NCBI RefSeq assembly: GCF_022678625.1
Contig: NZ_JALBYQ010000003.1
Location: 1-64,000, forward strand
DNA length: 64,000 bases
Reading direction: 5' to 3'
DNA from: Aliiroseovarius subalbicans
Lineage (GTDB): Bacteria > Pseudomonadota > Alphaproteobacteria > Rhodobacterales > Rhodobacteraceae
Position numbers and translations under genes: made by a program. This document shows positions 17,658 through 26,056 of the stretch, piece by piece; the first letter of the stretch is position 1, and each line of letters begins with the position of its first letter. Under the pieces are notes generated by a model. The model did not search any database. It was not told where the DNA came from and saw nothing but the letters and a program-made list of their open reading frames with translations.

Positions 17658-18470
17658 ATGACGCTCGATATGGCCCAGCGTATCCGCTTCGACGACGAAG
17701 CGCAGATCATGGAGGTCGATTTTTCGAACCTCAGGCTGACCAGTTCGGCGGATGTGAACGCCGTTTTCGACCAGATCGAAGAGCTGATCGACGCGACCGG
17801 TGAGGAGAAGTGGTTTTTTCTGGTGAACTTCGCCGGCGAACGCGTCGACCCTGCCGCCTGGTTCACCTACACCCGTCGCGGCAAGGCGCTGCACAAGGCA
17901 CACAGCCAGGGCGCGGTCCGGTATGATGAAAGCGACGACACGCGGCGCGAGATCGCGCGCACCCAAGGCACCGAGAACTACAACCCGAACCTGTTTGCCG
18001 ACCGCGACAACGCGCTTGTGCGGCTGAAGGATTTCAAGACCCAGCGACGCGCCAAACTGGACCGCACGCCGCAATACACGGCCCAGGACATCCTGGCGCG
18101 GCTGAATTTCGTCGAGGATGACGAGATCATGGAGGTCGATTTCTCGAACCTCGTCTTCCGCCATTCCGGCGACGTCGATCTGGTCTATGACACGATCGAG
18201 GATGCGATCATCGCGACCGGGCGCAAGTGGTTCTTTCTGGTGAATTACGAAGCAAGCCGCATCCACAACGCGGCCTGGGTCAGCTATGCCCGCCGCGGCA
18301 AGCACCTGAACCTGTCCTTTGCGCTGGGGTCCGTGCGTTACGCCCCGGGCTCTGAGACCGAGGAAACCATCCGTATGCGGGCCGAAAGCCAGGGCTTCCG
18401 TCCGAACGTCCGCAACACCCGCGAAGAAGCGCTTGAACGCATCGACGAGATGAAGCGGGAGACTGCGTAG
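17658..18470 (+). CDS. Internally duplicated hypothetical protein
   Basis: This 270-residue soluble protein is built from two homologous units of about 115 residues, offset by about 140 residues. Each has IMEVDFSNL near its start, then a KWFFLVNF or KWFFLVNY strand, then AAW-x-x-Y-x-RRGK and a VRY motif. I do not recognise a named domain. It lies on the opposite strand between the PaaK-like ligase and the ABC transporter, and diverges from the ligase, so it may be linked to that cluster. AAAGGA precedes the start. Function unknown. Confidence 0.88.
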   Translation: MTLDMAQRIRFDDEAQIMEVDFSNLRLTSSADVNAVFDQIEELIDATGEEKWFFLVNFAGERVDPAAWFTYTRRGKALHKAHSQGAVRYDESDDTRREIARTQGTENYNPNLFADRDNALVRLKDFKTQRRAKLDRTPQYTAQDILARLNFVEDDEIMEVDFSNLVFRHSGDVDLVYDTIEDAIIATGRKWFFLVNYEASRIHNAAWVSYARRGKHLNLSFALGSVRYAPGSETEETIRMRAESQGFRPNVRNTREEALERIDEMKRETA

Positions 18471-18514
18471 CCCGTTTCCGGTCGCATTCCCATGGTTTGA
18501 AAAGGTCTGAAGCA

Positions 18515-19339
18515 TCAGGCCAGCCAACGCTTCCGGCGGCGATAGGACCGCACGTCGCGGAACGATTTGCGCCCCTCGTCAGACATGCCCAGATAGAATT
18601 CCTTCACATCCGGGTTTTCGCGCAATTCGTCGGCCGGACCGTCCATCACGACACGACCCGATTCCAGGATATAGCCGTAGTGGGCGAACCGCAGCGCGAC
18701 GTTGGTGTTCTGTTCGGCCAGCAGGAAGGTCGCGCCTTCCTTTTCATTCAAGTCCTTCACGATGGTGAAGATCTCTTCCACAAGCTGCGGCGCCAGACCC
18801 ATCGACGGTTCGTCCAGCAGGATGCATTCCGGGCGGCTCATCAAAGCGCGACCCATCGCGACCATCTGCTGTTCGCCACCCGAGGTATAGCCCGCCTGGG
18901 ATTTGCGCCGCTCACGCAGGCGCGGGAAATAGTTGTAGACCATCTCAAGGTCAGCATTAACCGCAGCCTTGCCGTCGGTGCGGGTATAGGCCCCGGTCAG
19001 CAGGTTTTCTTCGACGGTCAGGTGTTCGAAACAATGGCGGCCTTCCATCACCTGGATGACGCCTTTGCGCACCAGCTCGGCGGGGCTCGACATCGCCACG
19101 TTCTCACCGCGGTAGTCGATCGTGCCCTTGGTCACTTCGCCGCGTTCGGAATGCAGAAGGTTGGAAATGGCCTTCAGCGTCGTGGTCTTGCCTGCGCCGT
19201 TCCCACCCAGCAGGGCGGTGATGCCACCCTTGGGCACCTTCAGGCTCACGCCTTTCAACACGAGGATGACGTGATTGTAGATCACCTCGATATTGTTGAC
19301 CTCCAGAAGGGTCTCTTGGCTCTCTCCGGCGTCCAGCAT
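18515..19339 (-). CDS. Branched-chain amino acid type ABC transporter, LivF-like ATPase
   Basis: This 274-residue ATP-binding subunit of a HAAT-family importer shows Walker A GGNGAGKTTT, signature SGGEQQMVAMGRAL, Walker B ECILLDEPSMGL and the switch histidine region AEQNTN. It is the last gene of the minus-strand run and lies 77 bp after the substrate-binding protein gene, with a hairpin between them. It should pair with the LivG-like ATPase encoded at 22864-23685. The unusual ligase partners in the operon suggest a substrate other than branched-chain amino acids. Confidence 0.92.
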   Translation of the reverse strand: MLDAGESQETLLEVNNIEVIYNHVILVLKGVSLKVPKGGITALLGGNGAGKTTTLKAISNLLHSERGEVTKGTIDYRGENVAMSSPAELVRKGVIQVMEGRHCFEHLTVEENLLTGAYTRTDGKAAVNADLEMVYNYFPRLRERRKSQAGYTSGGEQQMVAMGRALMSRPECILLDEPSMGLAPQLVEEIFTIVKDLNEKEGATFLLAEQNTNVALRFAHYGYILESGRVVMDGPADELRENPDVKEFYLGMSDEGRKSFRDVRSYRRRKRWLA

Positions 19340-19372
19340 CTTGGTCGTCCTGCTTCATGTGCGTTTGGGATA

Positions 19373-19397
19373 TCCGGGCCCCATGACAGGGCCCGGA
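19373..19397 (-). other. Intercistronic hairpin between binding protein and LivF genes
   Basis: TCCGGGCCC (19373-19381) pairs with GGGCCCGGA (19389-19397) around a 7-nt loop. No U-run follows on the minus strand. Placed after a binding-protein gene, such stems usually protect the upstream mRNA and lower expression of the next gene. Confidence 0.55.
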
Positions 19398-19416
19398 CCT
19401 TGTTGCTTCGGGGGGC

Positions 19417-20703
19417 TTAGTTGCAGCCCGCCTCGATGTTGTTTTCAGCAGCGTAGGCGGCCGAGTCAGCGTCGATCAGCGGCTGGATCACATCCATATC
19501 CGACCCACCGAACTCCGAGATCAGCGACCATGTGCCGGCAGCGCCGTCCCATTGCTGGATCGCGCCGGTGCCCGGGCCGCCGTGGTTTTCACAGCTGACC
19601 GAGAAGGCCGGACCAAAACCGCCCATGCCCAGCTCGGCCATGCGCGCGTCGGTGATCTCCAGGGCTTCCATGCCGTCGCGCATCATCGCAGCGGTGATGT
19701 CCGGCGTGCCGTGGATTTCCTGAGCCTTGCTCACAGCTTCGGCCATCAACATGGCGGCATAGACGCCGCGGTTGTAGATCGCCTTGCCGATGTTGTCGCC
19801 AGCGCCAGCAGCCTTGCCGGTCTCGACAACGTGCTTCTGGATGTCGTCAAACACCGGGAAGTCCGAGCCAACCGCGTGGAAGGTCACAGCCTTGTAGCCG
19901 GTGGCAGATTCGCCAGCCGGTGCCACATCGTGGTCACCACCCGACCACCACACGCCGACGAAGTTTTCCATCGGGAAACGGATGTTGGCGGCTTCCTGGA
20001 TCGCAACCTGGTTCATCACGCCCCAGCCCCACATCAGGACATAGTCAGGCTTCTCGCGGCGGATTTGCAGCCACTGCGATTTCTGCTCCTGACCCGGGTG
20101 ATCCACCGGGATCGCGGTCAGCTTGAAGCCGTGCTTTTCGGCCAGGCCTTCCAGGGTCCGGATCGGCTCTTTGCCGTAAGCGGAGTTGTGATAGACCAGC
20201 GCGACCGACTTGCCGTTCAGGTCGCCACCGTTCTCAGCCAGCAGGTGGTTCACGGCCAGCGAGGCAGCGTTCCAGTAGTTGGCCGGGAAGTTGAACACGT
20301 GGCTGAACACTTTGCCGTTCGCGGCCGAGGTCCGGCCATAGCCCGGGGTGTACAGCGGGATGTTGTCGGCGGTAGCTTTGGGGATCAGCTGATAGGTGAT
20401 CCCGGTCGACAGCGGGTTATAAACCAGCGCGCCCTGACCTTTGGTCGACTCGTAGCATTCCACACCCTTTTCGGTGTTGTAGCCGGTTTCGCATTCGATA
20501 ACCTGGATGGCTGCGCCGCCGATACCACCGTCACGCTCGTTGAGCAGGGTGAAGTAATCGGAATAGCCATCCGCATAGGGGATGCCGCCGGCGGCATAGG
20601 GGCCGGTACGGTAGCTGAGCGACGGGAACACCAGGTCCGCCAGGACCGGGGTGCCCACCATCAGGGCTGCAACGGATGCCGCTGCGATTTTCTTCATGTT
20701 CAT
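19417..20703 (-). CDS. ABC transporter substrate-binding protein (Peripla_BP_6 type)
   Basis: This 428-residue periplasmic binding protein begins with a Sec signal peptide ending near VLADLVFP and then shows the bilobed Leu/Ile/Val-binding fold pattern (YADGYSDYFTLLNERDGGIGG, FVGVWWSGGDHD). It is larger than typical LivK (about 370 residues), and an aromatic-rich middle region suggests a non-amino-acid ligand, though this cannot be settled by eye. GGAGG lies 6 nt before the ATG. It sits between the permease LivM-like gene and the LivF-like ATPase of the same operon. Confidence 0.92.
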   Translation of the reverse strand: MNMKKIAAASVAALMVGTPVLADLVFPSLSYRTGPYAAGGIPYADGYSDYFTLLNERDGGIGGAAIQVIECETGYNTEKGVECYESTKGQGALVYNPLSTGITYQLIPKATADNIPLYTPGYGRTSAANGKVFSHVFNFPANYWNAASLAVNHLLAENGGDLNGKSVALVYHNSAYGKEPIRTLEGLAEKHGFKLTAIPVDHPGQEQKSQWLQIRREKPDYVLMWGWGVMNQVAIQEAANIRFPMENFVGVWWSGGDHDVAPAGESATGYKAVTFHAVGSDFPVFDDIQKHVVETGKAAGAGDNIGKAIYNRGVYAAMLMAEAVSKAQEIHGTPDITAAMMRDGMEALEITDARMAELGMGGFGPAFSVSCENHGGPGTGAIQQWDGAAGTWSLISEFGGSDMDVIQPLIDADSAAYAAENNIEAGCN

Positions 20704-20774
20704 TTGCTTTCCTCCCTAGGTTTGCAAGTGTCGCGCCCGTCGTGGGGTCGCGATTTCGGGTTGGTCCACCCCGC

Positions 20775-21851
20775 TTAGTGCGGGAAAGGCCACAATCTCA
20801 GTTTCTCTTTGGTCAGGCGCCAGAGCTGCGCCAGGCCATGCGGTTCGAGGATCAGGAAGACCACGATCAAACCGCCAACGATGATGAATTCCAGGTGCGC
20901 CGCCAGGTCGGTCGGCCAACCCAGGCCACCCACAAGCACGTTCTTCAAAAACACCGGCATCAGCACCATGAAGGCCGCGCCCGCGAAGCTTCCGAAGATC
21001 GAGCCCAGACCACCGATGATGATCATGAACAGGATCAGGAACGACTTCTGGATGCCGAAGGCTTCGCCCACCTCGGCCGCGCCCAGGTAGATCGAGAAGA
21101 ACAGCGCGCCTGCGATTCCGACAAAGAAGCTCGACACGGCAAAGGCGGTCAGCTTCGCCATCAGAGGGTTCACCCCGATGATTTCCGCCGCGATGTCCAT
21201 GTCCCGGATCGCCATCCATTTACGACCCGTCATGCCGCGCGTCAGGTTGCGCGCGATCCAGGCCAGCACGACCACGAAGATCAGGCAGAACAGGTATTTC
21301 GCCCAGGCTTCGGTGTTGGGGCCGGTGACGATGATGCCGAACACGGTGCGCTCGGGTGCGTTGATCTGGCCCGAGGCCGAGTAGTTGTAGAACCACGGCA
21401 CCTTGTTGAACAGCCACACCAGGAAGAACTGGGCGGCCAGCGTGGCCACAGCCAGGTAAAAGCCCTTGATGCGCAGTGATGGCAGGCCGAACAGCACGCC
21501 CACCAGGGCGGTAATGCCACCGGCCAGGACCACGTGGACCAGCATGCTGACTTCGGGGAACATTGTCATCAGCTTATAGCAAGCATAGGCGCCCACAGCC
21601 ATGAAGCCCCCGGTGCCCAGGCTAACCTGCCCGGCATACCCGGTCAGGATGTTCAGCCCCAGCGCCGCGATCGCGTAGATCAGAAACGGCACGGCCACGG
21701 CGTTGGCCCAGTAGTCGTTGATGACGAACGGCACCACCAGAAAGGCGACGACCATGACGGTCCAATACCCCATCCGATCAAACTTGAGCGGAAACGTCTG
21801 GCTGTCCTTTTGATAGGACGTTTTGAAATCACCAGCTTCGCGATACAGCAT
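20775..21851 (-). CDS. ABC transporter permease, LivM-like
   Basis: This 358-residue inner-membrane permease has about nine hydrophobic helices and the LivM family motif region LNILTGYAGQVSLGTGGFMAVGAY, in which GQ-x-SLG-x-G is the ATPase-coupling signature of this class. It is 3 bp downstream of the LivH-like gene and 71 bp upstream of the substrate-binding protein gene, all on the minus strand. The N-terminal extension of about 25 polar residues before the first helix is usual for LivM. Confidence 0.93.
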   Translation of the reverse strand: MLYREAGDFKTSYQKDSQTFPLKFDRMGYWTVMVVAFLVVPFVINDYWANAVAVPFLIYAIAALGLNILTGYAGQVSLGTGGFMAVGAYACYKLMTMFPEVSMLVHVVLAGGITALVGVLFGLPSLRIKGFYLAVATLAAQFFLVWLFNKVPWFYNYSASGQINAPERTVFGIIVTGPNTEAWAKYLFCLIFVVVLAWIARNLTRGMTGRKWMAIRDMDIAAEIIGVNPLMAKLTAFAVSSFFVGIAGALFFSIYLGAAEVGEAFGIQKSFLILFMIIIGGLGSIFGSFAGAAFMVLMPVFLKNVLVGGLGWPTDLAAHLEFIIVGGLIVVFLILEPHGLAQLWRLTKEKLRLWPFPH

Positions 21852-21854
21852 GGA

Positions 21855-22853
21855 TTAGACCCTCTCGATGATTTTTTCGCCGAACAGGCCCTGCGGCCGG
21901 AAGACGAGGAAGAGGAGCGCCAGCATGTAGGCGAACCAGTTTTCAGTGGCCCCGCCCAGGAAGGGCGCGCCGATCAGGAATTCAAACAGCTTCTCACCGA
22001 CACCGATGATCAGACCGCCGACAATGGCACCCGGGATCGAAGTAAAGCCCCCCAGCATCAGCACCGGCAGCGCCTTCAGCGCGATCAGGCTGAGCGAGAA
22101 CTGCACGCCGGACTTGGCGCCCCACATGATGCCCGCGACCAGCGCCACGAAACCCGCCAGCGACCAGACCAGCACCCAGATGAAGCGCAGCGACACGCCA
22201 ACCGACAGAGCGGCCTGGTGATCGTCCGCCACGGCCCGCATCGCGCGGCCTTGCTTGGTGTATTGCGAAAACGCAACCAACGAGGCGACGAGGATGGCGG
22301 CAACAACGGTCGCAACCATATCCAGCTTGTCGATGAAGAAGCCATAGAAGCCCTCGCCACCAAGCCAGGCGGTGTTTTCCTCCAGCCAGAACGACCCGCC
22401 CTGGGGAAGACCCACATCAAGTTTCTTGATGTCCGCGCCCCACATCAGGTCGCCGAAACCTTCCATGAAGTAGGCAAGGCCGATGGTGGCCATGAACAGA
22501 ATGATGTCAGGCTGACCCACCAGGTGTTTCAGGACATAGCGTTCGACGATCCAGGCGAACAGCACCATCACACAGGCGGTCAGAAGAATCGCCAGAATGG
22601 CAGGCACGTGCCACCCGAAATGGTGCACCTCGGTGCCGAACACGGCGTTGATCAGGTGGGCAAACGGCACCTGGCCGTTCTGGATCCCCACCAGTGTCAT
22701 CGCTGCGAACAGCGCCATCACGCCCTGGGCATAGTTGAAGATGCCCGAGGCCTTGAAGATCAGGACGAAGCCCAGCGCGACGAGCGCGTAAAGCACCCCG
22801 GCCATCAGGCCGTTCATGGTGACTTCGATCGCAAAGAGTAGTTGGTCTGGCAT
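21855..22853 (-). CDS. ABC transporter permease, LivH-like
   Basis: This 332-residue permease has about eight hydrophobic helices and the family motif SGIFNYAQGVMALFAAM near the second helix. The ATG at 22853 is chosen because GAGGG lies just upstream; the frame continues 10 codons further into the livG stop region. It follows the LivG-like gene after 10 bp and is followed by LivM after 1 to 3 bp, which indicates one operon. Confidence 0.92.
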   Translation of the reverse strand: MPDQLLFAIEVTMNGLMAGVLYALVALGFVLIFKASGIFNYAQGVMALFAAMTLVGIQNGQVPFAHLINAVFGTEVHHFGWHVPAILAILLTACVMVLFAWIVERYVLKHLVGQPDIILFMATIGLAYFMEGFGDLMWGADIKKLDVGLPQGGSFWLEENTAWLGGEGFYGFFIDKLDMVATVVAAILVASLVAFSQYTKQGRAMRAVADDHQAALSVGVSLRFIWVLVWSLAGFVALVAGIMWGAKSGVQFSLSLIALKALPVLMLGGFTSIPGAIVGGLIIGVGEKLFEFLIGAPFLGGATENWFAYMLALLFLVFRPQGLFGEKIIERV

Positions 22854-22863
22854 ATCTCTTCCC

Positions 22864-23685
22864 TCAGTCGTGCGCCACGCCAAGATAGGCGTCGATCACA
22901 TCCTGGTTGTTGCGCACCTCGTCGGGCGTGCCGTCACCAATTTTCTTGCCGTAATCCATCACGACCACGCGGTCGGACAGGTCCATGACCACGCCCATGT
23001 CGTGTTCGATCAGGGCGATCGTTGTTCCAAATTCGTCATTCACATCCAGAATAAAGCGGCTCATGTCCTCTTTTTCCTCGACGTTCATGCCGGCCATCGG
23101 TTCGTCCAGCAGCAAAAGGCTGGGCTCGGCGGCCAGCGCCCGCGCCAGTTCAACCCGCTTCTTCAGACCGTAAGGCAGGCGCCCGACGGGCGTCTTGCGG
23201 ATCGCCTGAATTTCAAGGAAGTCGATGACTTTCTCGACCTTCTCGCGGTTCTCGAATTCTTCCTTCTGGGCCTTTCCCCACCACACCGCCTGGCTGAGCA
23301 GCGAGGCATTCATGCTGTTCAGGCGACCGGTCATGATGTTGTCCAGCACGGACATGCCATCAAACAACGCGATGTTCTGGAAGGTTCGGGCAATGCCCTG
23401 CTGGGCCACCTGGTAAGGCTTCATCGGCGGGCGCTTTTCGCCGCGATACATCACCTCGCCTTCTTGCGGTTTGTAAAAGCCGCTGATCACGTTCAGCATC
23501 GAGGACTTGCCCGCCCCGTTCGGGCCGATGATCGCACGGATCTCGCCTTCGCGGATGTCGAACGAGATGTCCTTGATCGCCACAACGCCACCAAAGCGCA
23601 GGGTGATGTTCTTCATCTCCATGACGACGCCACCAATGGTGCGGCCGTCCTCGGTCACATAGCTGTCGGCACTCATGTCGTTCAT
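22864..23685 (-). CDS. ABC transporter ATPase, LivG-like
   Basis: This 273-residue ATP-binding subunit has Walker A GPNGAGKSS, signature LPYGLKKRVELARAL and Walker B LLLLDEPMAGMN. The ALSR-type degeneracy of the signature is normal for LivG. Its start overlaps the stop codon of the acyl-CoA ligase gene by 4 bp, so translation of ligase and transporter is coupled. It should pair with the LivF-like ATPase six genes along in the same operon. Confidence 0.93.
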   Translation of the reverse strand: MNDMSADSYVTEDGRTIGGVVMEMKNITLRFGGVVAIKDISFDIREGEIRAIIGPNGAGKSSMLNVISGFYKPQEGEVMYRGEKRPPMKPYQVAQQGIARTFQNIALFDGMSVLDNIMTGRLNSMNASLLSQAVWWGKAQKEEFENREKVEKVIDFLEIQAIRKTPVGRLPYGLKKRVELARALAAEPSLLLLDEPMAGMNVEEKEDMSRFILDVNDEFGTTIALIEHDMGVVMDLSDRVVVMDYGKKIGDGTPDEVRNNQDVIDAYLGVAHD

Positions 23686-25838
23686 TCTGCCGCCATCCCC
23701 TGTTTGACGTTCTGCACAGCCGCATCGCGGATCTGCAGGGTCGCGTTGATCGAACCCTTGCGGCCATCCTCATAGGTGACCTCGGTTTCGATGTATTGTT
23801 CGTCCTTGCCGCTATAGAAGGCATCGATCAGCGGGGCGAATTTCTCCTCGACGATCTTGCGACGCACCTTACGGGTCCGGGTCATTTCGCCGTCATCAGC
23901 ATCCAGTTCCTTGTGCAGGATCAGGAAGCGGTGGATCTGGCAGCCCGACAGCATCGGGTCTTCAGCAACCGATTTGTTCACCGTTTCAACGTGCTCCTGG
24001 ATCGTATCCAGAACCCGCGGGTGACCCGCCAGTTCCTGATACGAGGCGTAGGCGATGTTGTTGCGCTCGGCCCAGTTGCCCACGGCGGTCAGGTCGATGT
24101 TGATGAAGGCAGTGCACATGTTGCGTTCGTTGCCGAACACCACGGCCTCAAGAATATCGGGATAGAACTTCAGCTTGTTCTCGACATATTTCGGCGCAAA
24201 CAGGCTGCCGTCGGCCATTTTGCCAACGTCTTTGGCCCGGTCGATGATGCGCAGGTGGCCTGACGTCTCCTCGAAGAAACCGGCGTCACCCGTGGCGACC
24301 CAGCCTTCCGCATCCTTGGTGTCTGCAGTGCTTTCGGGGTTGTTGTAATACTCAACAAAGGTGCCGGGCGAGCGATAGAAGATTTCGCCATTGTCCGCGA
24401 TGTTGATCTCAACTCCCGGAGCCGGCACGCCCACCGTGTCGTTGCGCACTTCACCATCGGGCTGCACCGTGATGAACACGGTCGCTTCGGTCTGGCCATA
24501 AAGCTGCTTCAGGTTGATGCCAAGCGAGCGGTAGAATTCGAAAATCTCCGGCCCGATCGCTTCCCCAGCCGTATAGCCCACGCGCACACGGCTGAAGCCC
24601 AGCGTGTTTTTCAACGGGCCATACACCAGCACGTCGCCCATGCGATACTTGAAGTAATCGCGAACATTGCCGCGATACAGGTTCAAAAGGATCGGATCCT
24701 TCGCCTTGAAGTGGTCGCGCACGTTCTTGCCGTGACGCATCTTGGCAAAGAACAGGCGAATGGAGTTTTCCACGACGGCTTCCATCGCGAACCCGACGCC
24801 CATCGCGTATTTCCACGCGGTCTTGACCCGGCGTTTCAGGTCCGGCTTGGCCAGACGCCGCTTGGGCATGCCGTATTTCTCGCCAGTGGTCTTGGCAAAA
24901 TCCATGAAGTGATGGAACAACGCGTATTTCAGATCACCGCTGTCGTTCATGCGGATCATGACGTTGGTCAGCTGCGTTTCAAACACCCGCGGCGGCGCGA
25001 AGTAATAGGTCGGCCCGATTTCACGCAGGTCGGTCATCATCGTGTCCGGGCTTTCCGGACAGTTCACGCAAAACCCGGTCCAATACGCCTGCCCCAGCGA
25101 GAAGATGAAATCACCAACCCAGGCCATCGGCAGATAGGCCAGCACATCTTCGCCGCCGCCCAGCGCGTCGAACTCGCTCGAATTCTTGGCACTTTCAACG
25201 ATGTTACGGTTGGACAGAACCACGCCCTTGGGCTTGCCGGTCGTGCCCGAAGTGTAAAGCATCACGCAGGTGCTGTCATAGTCCAGCTCGGCAACGCGCG
25301 TCTCGATCTCACCTTCCAGGCGGGCATGGGCCGCACGGCCCTCGTCCTGAACGTCGTGATACCAGTTCAGGTGGCTGTGATCGTATTTGCGCATGCCGCG
25401 CTTGTCGAAATAGATCACGTGTTCGATGTGATGGATTTTGTCCTGAACCTCGATCACCTTGTCGACCTGTTCCTGGTCTCCGCAGATCACGAAACGTGCG
25501 CCGCAATGGTCCAGCACGTATTCCATCTCTTCGGTGACGGCATCCTGGTACAGGGGCACCGGAACGGCCCCAACCTTCTGCGCGGCCACCATGGCCCAGT
25601 AGTGCGCCGGGCGGTTGCGACCAATGATGGCCACGTGGTCACCCCGGTTGATCCCCAACGCCAGAAGACCCAGCGCGAGGTTCTGGATTTCCTCGGCCGT
25701 CTCTGCCCAGGTCCAGCTCTGCCAGATCCCGAATTCTTTTTCCCGGTATGCCGGGCGATCAGCGAATTCCTTCGCGTTCCGCGCAAGCAGCGCCGGAATC
25801 GAAGCAAACGCGCCAGCGGCGGCTAGTTCTTGTGCCAA
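23682..25838 (-). CDS. Long-chain acyl-CoA synthetase-like AMP-binding protein
   Basis: This 718-residue ANL-superfamily ligase carries the AMP-binding P-loop YTSGTTGKPKGV, the YGQTE motif and the YRSPGTF/GWVATGDAG adenylation motifs. It is longer than most FadD proteins because of an insert between the two halves rich in aromatic and basic residues. The start is a TTG at 25838, preceded at 7-nt spacing by GGGAGG; the frame extends 85 codons upstream with no supporting site. It is the first gene of the operon that encodes the ABC importer, which suggests that the imported compound is a carboxylic acid made into a CoA ester. Confidence 0.87.
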   Translation of the reverse strand: MAQELAAAGAFASIPALLARNAKEFADRPAYREKEFGIWQSWTWAETAEEIQNLALGLLALGINRGDHVAIIGRNRPAHYWAMVAAQKVGAVPVPLYQDAVTEEMEYVLDHCGARFVICGDQEQVDKVIEVQDKIHHIEHVIYFDKRGMRKYDHSHLNWYHDVQDEGRAAHARLEGEIETRVAELDYDSTCVMLYTSGTTGKPKGVVLSNRNIVESAKNSSEFDALGGGEDVLAYLPMAWVGDFIFSLGQAYWTGFCVNCPESPDTMMTDLREIGPTYYFAPPRVFETQLTNVMIRMNDSGDLKYALFHHFMDFAKTTGEKYGMPKRRLAKPDLKRRVKTAWKYAMGVGFAMEAVVENSIRLFFAKMRHGKNVRDHFKAKDPILLNLYRGNVRDYFKYRMGDVLVYGPLKNTLGFSRVRVGYTAGEAIGPEIFEFYRSLGINLKQLYGQTEATVFITVQPDGEVRNDTVGVPAPGVEINIADNGEIFYRSPGTFVEYYNNPESTADTKDAEGWVATGDAGFFEETSGHLRIIDRAKDVGKMADGSLFAPKYVENKLKFYPDILEAVVFGNERNMCTAFINIDLTAVGNWAERNNIAYASYQELAGHPRVLDTIQEHVETVNKSVAEDPMLSGCQIHRFLILHKELDADDGEMTRTRKVRRKIVEEKFAPLIDAFYSGKDEQYIETEVTYEDGRKGSINATLQIRDAAVQNVKQGMAAE

Positions 25839-26056
25839 ATTGTCCTCCCACCGTCGGTCTGTCCGACGTTCGCGATCGCTCAGGGCGATTCTTGCCCTTG
25901 CAACCCTGCCGTAAAATTTCTGGAGGTCAAAGGTTTCCGCACTTTTTCGCAATCCTAACGAATTGTTACCAGCGCACTGAAGTTGTCCAGAAACGGGCGC
26001 GAAGCCTTTTCCTGCGGCGCGCGGGATGCTAGCGACAAGGGCAAGGAGGCGCCGCC

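Noticed and set aside
23839-25820. Frame disruption in the long acyl-CoA ligase
   Set aside because: The extra length compared with FadD comes from an in-frame insert; all adenylation motifs are intact in order.
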